From: Karstenula rhodostoma CBS 690.94 | Lineage: Eukaryota > Ascomycota > Dothideomycetes > Pleosporales > Didymosphaeriaceae | Assembly: GCA_010093485.1 (NCBI GenBank) | Contig: MU001517.1 | Location: 62,001-126,000, forward strand | Direction: 5' to 3' | DNA length: 64,000 nucleotides | Shown here: positions 11,134 through 21,963 of the stretch, piece after piece | Layout: the number at the start of each line of letters is the position of its first letter | How positions within the stretch are numbered: the stretch's first letter is position 1 | Translations under genes and position numbers: made by a program | Notes under the pieces: model-generated | The model's database searches: none | The model's input: only the letters and a program-made list of their open reading frames with translations | What the model was told of the DNA's origin: nothing

Positions 11134-12874
11134 ATGTTCTACTTGATTTCATCTATTATTCTGAGTGTTGTTGCCCTATATTCTTTTGTGGTAAGACGCC
11201 GGTTGCCCTTGGGTACAAGGTGGCCTCCAGGGCCGAGAGGTCAGTGTTACGGATGGGTGAACCCTCGGATCGATATGTACTAATGGTTGATCAGGATTGC
11301 CCTGGATCGGAAGAGTATGGGACATCCCTCGCCATCATGCCTATCTCCGTTTCAAGCAATGGTCCGATCAATATGGTCCTCTCTACAGCATCACGGTGTT
11401 TGGCGTCAATCATATCTGGCTCTCCTCCGACAAGGTGGCAAATGACTTGCTTTCAAAAAGGGGCGCGTTACATCAGAATCGCCCCAGCTTGCATCAATTG
11501 GAGGACAGCCAGAATGCTCCGGAGTACCTACCTTTGCTAGGATACAATGGTATGTCTCCACATAGTCTCTGAAGACGAAATGTATTTGATTGAGTACTAA
11601 TTGATGAAACTTCTCTAGACGCTTGGCGCCGGCAGCGAAAGCTAGTGACACAGGTCATGTCTGAGTCTGTTAGAAAGCGTCACTTTAATGTCCCGTATCT
11701 TGAGCTACCCCAGATGCTCTCAGAGCTGCTTTCAAGCACTGGAGATTACCAAGACCATCTGGAAAATTACACCAGTCGTGTAATCGCTCGCTTATCTTAT
11801 GGAGATGCAGAGCACTTCGCCAAGGTTCGATCGCATTCGCACGCACTCATTCAAGCCATCTCCCCTGCAAAATACATTTCGAACATCATCCCCCAGCTCA
11901 AATACCTACCAGGATGTTTGTCGCCGTGGAAGCAGATAGAGTCCAAACGCCACGCGGAAGAACGAGTGTTCTTTATGCAGACACTGGCCGATGTGGCTGG
12001 CAAAGTCGGTGCCGGATCTGCGCAGTGGTCCTACCTGCAACAGTGCCTCGAAAGTAAGACTGAATCCGGCATTGATGATATGGAATGCGCCTATATTGTG
12101 GGCATGATTGGACTTGCTGGCGTCTTGACGACGTCCTCGGCTATGATGAATTTCATCCTCGCCATGGCGCTGTATCCGGAATGGCAGACACGGCTGCAGG
12201 AAGAAGTGGACAGCATATGTGGCGATAGGATGCCCCAGCTCTCGGATTCGCCACGAATGCCGCTTCTCAGAGCCGTGGTTATGGAAGTGATGAGATGGCG
12301 GCCAATCGTACCCAGTGGTGAGTTGCCTCCAATTGCAAACTGCTGGACCTCTTCTCATCCTAACTGCGCGTCAGGTATTCCGCATCAGACCACCGCGGAC
12401 GATGTCTATGATGGATTCTTCATTCCAAAAGGCTCCTACATTCACCCCAGTCCCTGGGCTATCACCCGCGACGAATCCATGTATCCCGACCCCGAACAGT
12501 TCAACCCCAATCGCTGGCTTTCGCCAAAGTATCCCTCTTACAGAGAGCCCTTGACCGAATTTCCCAATATCCGCAATTTCACAAGCTTTGGTTACGGGCG
12601 GCGTCTCTGCATGGGCATGGACCTAACCGACCACGAGTTCTTCCTTACAATGGGCGGCATGGCGTGGGCTATGGCCATCTCCAAGAAGAGGGATATGAAT
12701 GGCAGAGAAGTACCCGTTCCGCATCACGACTACTCACAATTTCTGATTAGCAGACCGAACAAGTTTGATTTCGCAGTGAGGCCGAGGAGCGAGAAGAGAC
12801 AACTCCAGCTTGAGGATTATTGTCGGGCTTCAAGGGCTATCTTAGATGCCCCGCTAATATCCCAGCGTAAATAG
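11134..12874 (+). CDS. Cytochrome P450, O-methylsterigmatocystin-oxidoreductase-like group (519 aa)
   Basis: Exons are 11134-11239, 11295-11549, 11619-12317 and 12375-12874. The protein begins with a membrane anchor (MFYLISSIILSVVALYSFVV), then the proline hinge PPGPRGLPWIG, which spans exon junction 1. A YNDAWRRQRK helix-C segment, the I-helix region AGVLTTSS, the ExxR motif EVMRWRP and the haem loop FGYGRRLCMG follow in order. Intron 3 (12318-12374, 57 bp) is in frame and without a stop. Splicing it restores the usual VPSGIPHQT. The hinge and haem loop place it in the PPGP-hinge fungal group that includes CYP64-like enzymes, which is a different clan from the upstream P450. Two unrelated P450s side by side with an SDR and a regulator suggest a tailoring module. 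The substrate is unknown. Confidence 0.9.
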
Positions 12875-13258
12875 AATTTAGTATAATATAGCTACTAAGG
12901 TTCTTTAAAGAATACTCAAGATAAAGGAACTTCTGTAACAATATTAGTCTAAAGGATTAATTTCAACGAGCAATAGTGAGTTCTACTACCAGGAAAGCCA
13001 AAGTTCAGTATGGCAGAGAGGAGCTCCAGAAACACTTCACACGGTAAATCAGATGATGATATCAGTACATAACATGATCGCGCATATCGTTGCAAATGGT
13101 CCGCAGGGCGCCATTCGCAGCTTTGAATTGTAATATTGCGTTTGGATTGCGATGCGCAAACACCCCAATTAGTATACAGTCAGTCGATGGCACAGAGAAA
13201 AGTTCTATGCATCCATATGAACACACATATCTACTTTGGTAACAAGCAGCAGATGACA
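12875..13258. other. Convergent intergenic region
   Basis: The 3' flanks of a plus-strand P450 and a minus-strand SOD-like gene meet here. It is AT-rich and no gene is seen. Confidence 0.5.
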
Positions 13259-14189
13259 CTAGAAGAATAGACTGAGCACGACAGCGAGAAAGACTATACC
13301 AAAAGTCGCCTCAGTCCGGGCAGCAGCACCGGGAAACTCTGGCGTACCGGTTGCCGAAGGCATTGACACGTTTCCAGTACTCGTCGCATTGCCGGAAGTT
13401 CCGTTCGCTCCGCCAACCATCTCAAAGTTTGCACACGTCAACCTCGTAGTATTGCTTGTATGGATCACAAATCCCAATCCGCCAAAGAATGCGACGCTGT
13501 TAGGATCCGTACTGAGGTATGGATCAATAAAGCTTGTCGTGAAGCTTCCCTCTGCCATGATCTTCCCGTCGTGTTTACCAGCCAGGTCACCAACCTATAA
13601 TTGAGAATATGTGTCAGTAAAGTGAGACTATCGTGGGAAAGGTATTGCTACCTACCTGGCAAGTTTCCGGAGCAGACGCATCGCACATGTAATACTCGCC
13701 GCGGTTGGTTGGGTCGAGATGGCCCAACGTAGCTGTGCAGTTGCCATCAGCAGGCACAGGGAGTGCGTGAATGTGCCATGGAAACGGTCCATATTGCGCT
13801 TGGTTGGGAAGACCGGTAAGATTGACGGTGAGTTGGACACCAGATTCTGTACCAACGGCTTCGACGGACCCGCGGATTACGGTGCCTACGTAAGGGTCAA
13901 ACATGGTGTCTGGGAGATCGGCGCGATAGGTCGCAGCAGGCAGATTGGATTGCGCGGTTGCGGTGCCGGCTAGACCCGTGAAACCCGAGTTTATGGGACC
14001 AGGGTTGATTATAGCACCTTCGAGCGTGTCCACACCAGCAAAGGGCGTGCCGGTAGGCAGAACGGGGAGAACACCTGATTTGATGGTGCTGAGGACCTCA
14101 GGAGGAGGAGGAGGGCCTTGTGCCCGCGAAATAGACTGGCCATAACCCAGAGTAGCGAGTATGAAAGTGAGAAGAACTGAGTGATGCAT
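13259..14189 (-). CDS. Cell-surface Cu-type superoxide dismutase-like protein, GPI-anchored (289 aa)
   Basis: Exons are 13656-14189 and 13259-13594 on the minus strand, with a 61-bp intron. An N-terminal signal peptide (MHHSVLLTFILATLGYGQ) is followed by a proline-rich stretch and a Cu/Zn-SOD fold. Visible landmarks are the copper-ligand pair WHIH, GHLDP, GDLAGKH, a later histidine in VIHTSN, and the active-site arginine with the disulphide cysteine in TTRLTCANFE. A Ser/Thr/Gly/Asn-rich stalk and a hydrophobic C-terminus (FGIVFLAVVLSLFF) fit GPI anchoring. The zinc-loop ligands are not obvious, as in fungal Cu-only extracellular SODs. The likely role is detoxifying superoxide at the wall, though activity is inferred. 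A TATATAG motif lies about 67 bp upstream of the ATG. Confidence 0.82.
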
Positions 14190-14770
14190 CGTGCCGGTTT
14201 GACGGTGTGACTGTATCAAAGGGTACTGGTGAATGGATTCGTAGCCCGCTTGCTCTATATACAACACTCGACGGCGCAGATCAACGCTTACCTGCGTGTG
14301 ACATCACGACTTGGTTAGCTTCCGGTAATTGAAAGTACCCCCGAGATCTTCCTGCTATGCGAGATAGATGCACGGCCAGACTCGATCTCGCATTCGCACC
14401 CACGTGGTAGAAGCGAGCCGCGCCCGGCATATACTATCCGCGAGCTTGTATGGGGTAGATGCGGGGAGCCAATGAATACCTCACTAGCCTGAGGAATCCC
14501 ATGCTTCTATCTTTCATGCGACAGATGACACCTGATCTTGTTAGTCAGGATTGGAGTGTATGTGTGGCGCGTCGCCAAGCTGACTTCACCACTCGATGAA
14601 AAGAGCCTAGTGCGACAAGAAACAAAGCTATACACGACAGGGGGTATTATCGACGATGTCGTATGAGCAACGTATAATCAAATCATTATTTTTTCAATAA
14701 CCAGTTCTGAGAAAGCTCGCACGTCGTTGTTGTGTGATATCTTTATCTCGTTACTGCTACACGGCCCATG
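14190..14770. other. Intergenic region upstream of the SOD-like gene
   Basis: It holds the SOD promoter and, at its right end, the 3' flank of the next minus-strand gene. No gene is seen. Confidence 0.5.
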
Positions 14771-16081
14771 TCAAGGGCACGTTCCGTCACTCAACTCAAT
14801 CGAAGATGCTACTGAAGAGCAGGAACGTACACCACAGTACTCGTCCACGAAGCTCCACTCACTATCACTATCCCCTGCAAAATCATTGTCACAGTCTCTT
14901 GTGTGGCCATTGGCTTGTGCCCTTGCCTCGTCGGCCCTAATCAGCCTTCTACCTTCAGCTCCAACCCATTCGACCAGACTACAGCGTTGCTGCTCCTCAG
15001 GCGCTACTTCACCCTCAAATTCTTCACAGTAACATTTATCGAAGTTGCTTAAATAGCCACCGGTGTTACTGCAAGGGAAGGGAATCGCGCATCCATCGCA
15101 TTCCCCATACCCTATTTGCCAGCAGCCAGATGCGTTTCTGTGCCATCGCCATGTGTACTCCCCGAACCAACTGTAGTTGTATATCCTAGGAAAAAGCGAT
15201 ATTTTTGGGTCGAACCGCGTTCTTTTTCGAGCCCATCTGGATGGTGTGAGGGCTGCACGCAATAGGGTATGGCCGTACGCATCGTAGGCATTCGTCGGCT
15301 GCGTCGTAGTAAGAGGCGAACCGCAGTATATATTATAGCTGAATATATCCACGCCTATTCGCATTGGTCGATAATGATTCGTCTTGTACACCATGGGTTG
15401 CTGCCGGGGTGCCACCTGTGTCTGCATTCGGGACTCCTTGACGGCGCGCATCTCTGCGATGCGCCGCTGTGCCCAGACAGAGAATGCCTCATCCGTCTCT
15501 TTGTAAGGCTCAGGGCTTTCGAACTCTCCAGCATTCTTGTGAAACTTCTCATAGTGACTCCATTCAGCCACGAGTTCCTGGTCAAATTCCTCTTCCAGAT
15601 TCACATCCCACACGACAATATCCAAGTTCTTTTGTTTTCCTGGAGAACACCAGCATACTCTGTCCCGCCGTTGATTTTCATATATCTCGTATCTTAGAGT
15701 GTCTCGCTTCTTCCTCTTGTTCTCTCTTCGACATTGCGCATGTTCCCACTTTCTGCCTCCAACGCTTTGTGTACGAGGCCTAGATTTAGCTTTTTTGGAA
15801 GAGCGCTTGCGTGCGTAAGAAGCAGATCGAAGGTCGCGATATGGGTGCATGGTGGTGCGTCCTGCAGCGTTCATATAGGACTCGTTGTCAAAGTCGGCCG
15901 CGAAAAGGTCGTCTGCCTGCTGGTCTGCAACATAAAAGGACCTAGTAAGCATGGCACAACACGAGCAGCCACCCCACCAGTCGTCGTCCGGATCGAAATC
16001 ATTGCTGTCTTCCCAGGATATCAATGAATCGGTATTCCAAGGATCGTCCGCGAGGAGCCATAGAGATATATCGGGTTCCAT
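14771..16081 (-). CDS. Hypothetical acidic, Trp/Cys-containing protein (436 aa, single exon)
   Basis: A long uninterrupted frame begins MEPDISLWLLADDPWNTDS. I do not recognise a family. The N-terminus is acidic with a DDDWWGGCSCC patch. A basic Arg/Lys-rich segment (about residues 85-140) follows and could act as a nuclear signal. The middle part is rich in Tyr/Trp/Arg, a Cys cluster lies near residues 330-370 (GYGECDGCAIPFPC, CYCEEFEG), and the tail is acidic and Ser-rich. No signal peptide or membrane segment is seen. The length of the open frame and its non-random composition argue that it is real. Confidence 0.6.
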   Translation of the reverse strand: MEPDISLWLLADDPWNTDSLISWEDSNDFDPDDDWWGGCSCCAMLTRSFYVADQQADDLFAADFDNESYMNAAGRTTMHPYRDLRSASYARKRSSKKAKSRPRTQSVGGRKWEHAQCRRENKRKKRDTLRYEIYENQRRDRVCWCSPGKQKNLDIVVWDVNLEEEFDQELVAEWSHYEKFHKNAGEFESPEPYKETDEAFSVWAQRRIAEMRAVKESRMQTQVAPRQQPMVYKTNHYRPMRIGVDIFSYNIYCGSPLTTTQPTNAYDAYGHTLLRAALTPSRWARKRTRFDPKISLFPRIYNYSWFGEYTWRWHRNASGCWQIGYGECDGCAIPFPCSNTGGYLSNFDKCYCEEFEGEVAPEEQQRCSLVEWVGAEGRRLIRADEARAQANGHTRDCDNDFAGDSDSEWSFVDEYCGVRSCSSVASSIELSDGTCP

Positions 16082-16933
16082 GGTGAGCTAGAAGAGAAGT
16101 ACAACTTGCAAGCGCAAAGAGCTGTTGCTGAACAGGAATCTAGTGAGCTCAATAGAGACGACTATTCTGCAGCAATGGCGGAAAGGTTGGTGATACAGGC
16201 GTACATCTTAACAAAAGAACCATCCTTAGATATAGATTTTGAATTGTTCCATTCTTGCATTGTTGCGCCCTAGCAGACGGCCCAGTGGAGGGCTGAGGCT
16301 AAGCCAAAGGGCGGAGCGTTGTGGCACGGGCCCTAAGCTTAGCCCGTGAAGGATTCAAGATGGGAACGCCAGTCACTCACATGCATCTCTCATGTGCCGC
16401 TTGGTGGTAGGAACATCTGGTGTCAGCGTAAGAGGCAGCAGAAAATAATGTTGCTACATCTCTTTTGGAGACGCAGCTGTTTAGCGTCGCACTAATCCCA
16501 GAACAGCCAAAGGGCGGGGCACGAAATCACACCGGAACCTGGTTCATTCCCACACTCATCCGCTTTAAGATTTCTCATTTCACAACTGAGACACCATCTT
16601 ACTGGGATGTTGATTCCTTTGCATGTCGCCTAGGAGCTCAGCCAGTCATTCTTCTGGCCCTTTCGTCCTCTTCGCTTGTAGTGAAAGGCTCACTACCAAT
16701 TGCCTTACCTTCGTTTCACTGCTTCCACGCTTAACCAGGGCATACTGCCATCACTAACTTGATAAAACATGCAAGACGATAATTGATTGCCATCAACCGC
16801 CGTTACATAAATTGTACCTATGGCAGACAGTCCGGCGACAAGTCGACGTCCATACGCGCCAAATTTAGCAAAAGTTTTGAATTTGAGCTATTGTTACTAC
16901 TCCCAAAATGCCCCATCAACGAAAGTTGCTTGA
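16082..16933. other. Intergenic region, 0.85 kb
   Basis: No gene is seen. It contains a 24-bp imperfect palindrome (separate entry). It also holds a 13-bp exact direct repeat AGCCAAAGGGCGG at 16302 and 16505. Confidence 0.5.
16325..16348. repeat. Near-perfect 24-bp palindrome
   Basis: CACGGG...CCCGTG arms flank a central TAAGCTTA. This could be a binding site for a dimeric regulator, a hairpin, or chance. Confidence 0.4.
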
Positions 16934-18397
16934 CTATTTAGATCGCGATCCCAAATCTCGGTACATGCGAGCGAGCTTACCAAACGCGATAGCCCGTGCC
17001 TGGGACGATAGCTCGTCAAACCTCACATCTGGGGTTGACGCGAGTAATGATCCTGCAGCTTTGACGATCATCTCCGATATAGCATCAGGATGCACACGTA
17101 GGGCCCTTGGACTCTGATTGAGACCATAAAGACCGGTCTCCAATTTATGAGCCCGTATCTCATTCATGCTTCTGCTGTTATGATTCGCTCTAACCTCGCG
17201 AGAATTCTGGTCCTTGAGCGCATCAAGAGGACAGAGAGGATAGCGACTGACTGCAAAGTGAGCTGAATCAACTTCGCACCTTGACTGTGAGATTTTTCTA
17301 GTTATCGAGGCGTAATTATGCGCGGGTCCACTGACAGCATGCATTAGGTGCTCTACCGTGAACTTGGTGTCCGTCGCCTTCACTAAGAGCTCAAAGAAAT
17401 GATCATCATCGGCCTGGTAGCAGTAATTAAAGACGTTACCAATCAAATGAACATACCTGGAGATCTCTGCAAAGTCCAATGTGCCCACGTGCTGCCGAAA
17501 CTCAATCGTCCTGGGCACAAATTCACTCTCTTCACTTAAGAAGAGATTATCGAAATTGACAGTGGCCCAATGGCCATTGAAAGTCTCGCCACCCCAATCG
17601 AGCTGGAAAAATCTAGAAAGATCCCCGTTCGATCGAGATTCCTCGATGCTTTGTAGCCAGTCAAACACGTTGTAGTTGCCCGACCCCAACCGTCCGTTGC
17701 GGTGGAAGAAGGATAATGGAATATAAGGAGAGATTGTGTAGAAGTCCTTAGAGTTGACAGGCGCAAGAATGCGACTAGCTGCATGTAAAGCATCGAAGTT
17801 GTGCTCGTGGGCGGTGGTGAGCTGGAAGACGCGCTTCGCTACTGGGAGCGGAATGACTGTGCCTTTCCCGCATCCGATATGTACGTGCAACCCACAAGAG
17901 ATGTTACTAACAAACATGCAATCAAAGTCATCTTCCATCGATGCGAGTACCTGTAGCACACGTTCGATCTGCTGGAAAGATTCTTCATCTCCAAGATTGA
18001 ACACAGGAGATGACAGCTCTAGAGGATCTTCCAGGTACCCAGGAACACAGTCCTGCTCTGTTCCTGTTAGTTCTAGATCGTCGCAAAAGACGGACCAGCT
18101 TGAGTAGGGATCTACCGCTGGAACTTCATCATTTCCCCAGCCACCAGCTTCGATTCCCGCTTCATTGAGCTTGTACCAGATTGCATGCCCTGGTTCGACA
18201 TGCCGGACCTTGTTCCTGTCTACTTTAGAACCAAAGCGTAGGTATTGAGCGAGTTTAACGAAGGCGTCCTCTTTGTAAACACAAATGAACTCCAGTTCGA
18301 CGCCGAATGTGAGCGATGGCCATATGTGTGCCGGTGCCATGTCTGGAAAGTGCCTCTGAATAGCCTTAAACCCCCACGAGCTTGTTTTAGACTGCAC
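16934..18397 (-). CDS. Putative amidoligase (Amidoligase_2-like, 487 aa)
   Basis: An intronless frame. Signatures of the carboxylate-amine/ammonia ligase superfamily branch called amidoligase are visible: the opening strand FGVELEFI (about residues 31-38), the metal/ATP-site block CGLHVHIGCGKG (about residue 165), and TIEFRQHVGTLD (about residue 310). The family is predicted to form amide or peptide bonds with ATP, and bacterial members sit in peptide-modification operons. The role of fungal members is not established. The C-terminal 100 residues look like a lineage-specific extension. The start could be the first ATG or MAPAHIW at residue 20. A 631-bp gap separates it from the divergent HET gene. 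Confidence 0.8.
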   Translation of the reverse strand: MQSKTSSWGFKAIQRHFPDMAPAHIWPSLTFGVELEFICVYKEDAFVKLAQYLRFGSKVDRNKVRHVEPGHAIWYKLNEAGIEAGGWGNDEVPAVDPYSSWSVFCDDLELTGTEQDCVPGYLEDPLELSSPVFNLGDEESFQQIERVLQVLASMEDDFDCMFVSNISCGLHVHIGCGKGTVIPLPVAKRVFQLTTAHEHNFDALHAASRILAPVNSKDFYTISPYIPLSFFHRNGRLGSGNYNVFDWLQSIEESRSNGDLSRFFQLDWGGETFNGHWATVNFDNLFLSEESEFVPRTIEFRQHVGTLDFAEISRYVHLIGNVFNYCYQADDDHFFELLVKATDTKFTVEHLMHAVSGPAHNYASITRKISQSRCEVDSAHFAVSRYPLCPLDALKDQNSREVRANHNSRSMNEIRAHKLETGLYGLNQSPRALRVHPDAISEMIVKAAGSLLASTPDVRFDELSSQARAIAFGKLARMYRDLGSRSK

Positions 18398-19028
18398 TCT
18401 CGAAGCAGAAGTGTAAGACCTCGCCTAGAAAGAGTAAGTTACGGGTTTACTCTTTGATCTACTCTGTGGTGCAAGGAGGAGACCCAGTCGGATGATGTTG
18501 AATTTAGTAACAGACTCGTTGCTTAGAAGTCGAATGAACCTGGAGTAATGCCAAATTTAAACTGCAATGCACATGCGTTGTATCAGATCACAATGGGAAT
18601 ATTTGATTTATATTACATTGAATTTGCACAATGTGGGCGTTGGTACGTTCTTTAAGTTGGCGTTTTGGTTTGTGCTGAGATCGTGATGCTCTCAGATTCC
18701 TTTATTGCATTATTGGAATTTGACAGTGTCTTCGCTTACAGTTTCTGAAACGTCCGCACCTTATCATATCCAAAATACCCGATCCAGTGATGCCCCCAGG
18801 CAAGTTTGAGCGGTGGTTCTAGGATGTTTTGTCTTTATGTGAAGTCTGTTGGTAAGCGCCCGAGGAAGGCAGTTGGGGGCCAACCTTGCCGCCTGTCGCC
18901 TGCCGAGGTGCCAAGTGCATCTGGAATCTCGATAATCATCCACCACGCAATCAATGACATTTTGATTGTCTTATTTTGCTGACCCACGATTCAATTCACT
19001 GCCTATACTGCATGCGCACTTTTTGTAC
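18398..19028. other. Divergent intergenic region (amidoligase / HET)
   Basis: A shared upstream region for two oppositely oriented genes. No gene is seen. Confidence 0.5.
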
Positions 19029-21359
19029 ATGAGCTACGAGTTCCCGCAGCATATCGCCCAACCCGTAACCCATAAGGCTCAGCCTCGCGAAATGCGAATG
19101 AGCGCAGCCCTGCGTCGCTGGCATGCCGGCATGGCTTCTTCACAATTGACCAGAGTTCTCCAAGGCATAAAGAAGAGGGTCTCGATCCCAGCCGCTTGTC
19201 TTGTCCCGCAACATTCCACTGGGCGGTTGTTTTCCACATTCAGGCCAAGGTGGACTGCGGAGCGAGTGCTGGAAAAACATGGATTGTCAATGGATTGGCT
19301 GGAACAAAAGCGACTGACCTTATACGACTACAACGACACTCTTTTCAGCAGACGCCTTGGCTTTGAACGGCGAGAGATCAGGCTGCTTTACATCATGCCA
19401 AACGCCAATGCTTTGAGTACCGTCGAGATGGTTATGGCGCATTGTAACCTTGACGAGCATCCGCCATACGAGGCGCTATCATATACGGGAGGCGATCCGG
19501 GTTCGAACCTATCCTCGACATCTCAGAAAGACTTCAAAGATACATGGGAGGAAACATTCACGGTCATAGTGAATGACATCGAGTTCAAAGTGAAGCGTAA
19601 CCTCAAGGAAGCTTTATATCGCTTTCGGAAAACCCACGCTGGGAAGGCCATATGGATTGATAGCATTTGCATCAATGAGGCCGACCCAGTAGAGCGCACT
19701 GAGCAAGTCAGACTTATGTGTGAAGTGTATGGCGAGGCTGAAGATGTGCCAATCTGGTTAGGAGAACGAACGGACGGTGTTGAAACGGCACTCAGCTTGG
19801 TCAACGGCATGATCAACGCATTTAAATCCTGGTACGACAAAAATCGGTTCCGGATGGATTGGAATCGGATCCTCAAAGAGGCTGAAGCCACACCAGACGC
19901 TCTCGATCAGAAACAATTTTGGGAATGGCTGCAGTCGGAATCTTGCAAGCCTTTCTTCGATGGCATCGATCTTGGTGCTCTTGGAATCCGAACAGATGAT
20001 AGGGCGCGAGATTATCTCCGCGCCCTGCTGTCTCGAAGATGGTTTGGCCGCGTTTGGACCTGGCAAGAGAAGGAGCTCGCCACAAAGGCAACGGTCTATA
20101 TTGGAGAACACACACTTCCATGGGCTGAGCTCAGATTTGCGATGCTCCTCATTATGGCACATGATCTCTCGGAAACTAGAGTCACTTCAACGGTCCTCAT
20201 GCCGGGCCGGGAGTATTTGCGCGTGCTAGATAGCTTAGGGATCGCCAGATCGCCTGACCTACTGGACATCGTCCAGAACGTAAGGCACCGCGAGACCCAG
20301 CTGAGGCGCGATAAGATTTTTGGTGTTCTTGGAGCTGCAGAGCGATACGAGCACCCACCGAACGAAGACGTCGCGCACTTCTCGCGCCTGGTAAACTACG
20401 GCTATCTCACAACACAAGATCTTTACAGAGAGTTTTCTCGTTACTGGATCCTAGAGAAACGCGACTTACGCGTCCTGCAGGATTCTGATCCTTCGAGGAG
20501 GAAGATCAGAGAGCTGCCCTCATGGGTGGTGGATTGGTCAGACACAACTCCATCGCACCAGCTCTCCAGCCGCTTGTACAACGCTACAAGAGACACAAAA
20601 GTTGAAGTTCAATACCACTACCACCTTGACCCGGACGAGCTCCGACTGGCGGGTGTCGCAATCGATACAGTGAGCTTCGTATTTCAAAACGAGCGCATAG
20701 AAAGAAGTGAGCAACATCTGAGTCACCGAACAATCGATATCCGCGAAATCCCAACTTGGCGCCATCGCCTCGTTGAGCCTCTCTCGTCACTTTACGTGGC
20801 AGGAGTTGATCGAAAGCACAGGGGTATCTTGGGGCAGAGCTGGCAAGCACCCTTGGACAGCATGAACTGGAACGAAGCCTACCAACCCACAGGTCAACCA
20901 TTGTCAGAAGCTTTCTGGAGAACACTTCTGACGGACCAGAATCCCTATCTCACCAATGCTACCGACAGGCGCATAGACAAGAACACAGACATAGCTTCTA
21001 TTTTCCATCGATGGGCCCACAGGAAAGCGCTCCACCGTAGCCTACTACCCGAGTCGATGAGGGAGCGTAAGGAGGATGATATAGCGAGATGGCGGTGGGT
21101 TGAGGCCTTGGAAATGAGCTTGTTGCACAAAAGGCTTTTCATGACAAAAGCAGGCCGGATTGGTCTCGCACCTCGGAGCGTTCAGCCCGGCGATATTGTA
21201 TGCGCATTCTTTGGTGGCAGAGTGCCGTTCAGTCTCAGGAAACAGGGCGAATGGTACACGCTGGTGGACGAGACGTATCTCCATGGTTTCATGGATGGAG
21301 AGGCCATCGATTTGGTGGACCAAGGCGCGCTGAGCAAAACTACATTTTGCATCCGATAA
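19029..21359 (+). CDS. HET-domain protein (heterokaryon incompatibility type, 776 aa)
   Basis: An intronless frame; the first ATG in frame is 19029 and later in-frame ATGs exist (19092, 19098). The HET domain runs from about residue 120 to 300 and shows its usual blocks: PYEALSYTGG, a basic strand after an acidic insert, IWIDSICINEADPVERTEQV, then AEDVPIWLGER. The distal part ends with the block typical of these proteins, GDIVCAFFGGRVPFSLR followed by a hydrophobic Gly segment (YLHGFMDGEAI). HET domains trigger cell death after non-self fusion, and many genome copies are only distantly linked to known het loci, so an allorecognition role is inference. The frame is intact. Confidence 0.9.
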   Translation: MSYEFPQHIAQPVTHKAQPREMRMSAALRRWHAGMASSQLTRVLQGIKKRVSIPAACLVPQHSTGRLFSTFRPRWTAERVLEKHGLSMDWLEQKRLTLYDYNDTLFSRRLGFERREIRLLYIMPNANALSTVEMVMAHCNLDEHPPYEALSYTGGDPGSNLSSTSQKDFKDTWEETFTVIVNDIEFKVKRNLKEALYRFRKTHAGKAIWIDSICINEADPVERTEQVRLMCEVYGEAEDVPIWLGERTDGVETALSLVNGMINAFKSWYDKNRFRMDWNRILKEAEATPDALDQKQFWEWLQSESCKPFFDGIDLGALGIRTDDRARDYLRALLSRRWFGRVWTWQEKELATKATVYIGEHTLPWAELRFAMLLIMAHDLSETRVTSTVLMPGREYLRVLDSLGIARSPDLLDIVQNVRHRETQLRRDKIFGVLGAAERYEHPPNEDVAHFSRLVNYGYLTTQDLYREFSRYWILEKRDLRVLQDSDPSRRKIRELPSWVVDWSDTTPSHQLSSRLYNATRDTKVEVQYHYHLDPDELRLAGVAIDTVSFVFQNERIERSEQHLSHRTIDIREIPTWRHRLVEPLSSLYVAGVDRKHRGILGQSWQAPLDSMNWNEAYQPTGQPLSEAFWRTLLTDQNPYLTNATDRRIDKNTDIASIFHRWAHRKALHRSLLPESMRERKEDDIARWRWVEALEMSLLHKRLFMTKAGRIGLAPRSVQPGDIVCAFFGGRVPFSLRKQGEWYTLVDETYLHGFMDGEAIDLVDQGALSKTTFCIR

Positions 21360-21963
21360 GAAGAGGCTGAAGATTTGTGGAGAAGCGGTGTGTTGGTAAG
21401 CATATGCAGCTCACCACAACCGAGTATTGGGTCCCGGGATGATAGCGGGGTCACACGAGGCTGAGAATCAATCATCGATCCATTCCCCACCTTGCGTAAA
21501 AATACGATTCTCTTCATCGTTAGCTTGTGCTGCTTCATCCTGCTTTACATAGGCCTGCGTATATTTCCATCCACTTCTGTTTGAGCTGTGTTGTCCACTG
21601 TCGCCGAGCAGCGTGAGCTGCTGGATCCATCAGATTAACTGACACAGTTTGAGAAGGGCTCCCCAGGGCTCCAGCCTCAGTATTACCGCCGCAGACTATG
21701 GCATACTGTGCAACTCCAACGTGCACGCTACCTCTCCACCATGTTCTGAACTGGTCACCCTGTACGCAACACTCCACGTAAAAAGGGCGCTTCGCCTCGC
21801 GAGTCTCTAACGTTTTCCTCTTTCTCGCAAGGGGGATAACGAATTAGATTGTCTCTAGCGACCAGCGAATATATTAGTCCAATTCCATTTCCCTCAGCTT
21901 TCCAGGTATGCTGACTTTGCATCCTGACTGGTAGTTCGCATCGATGCGCTAGGTATCATAACC
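21360..21963. other. Intergenic region between HET and membrane-protein genes
   Basis: No gene is seen. The last 80 bp before 21964 look like a leader. Confidence 0.5.
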
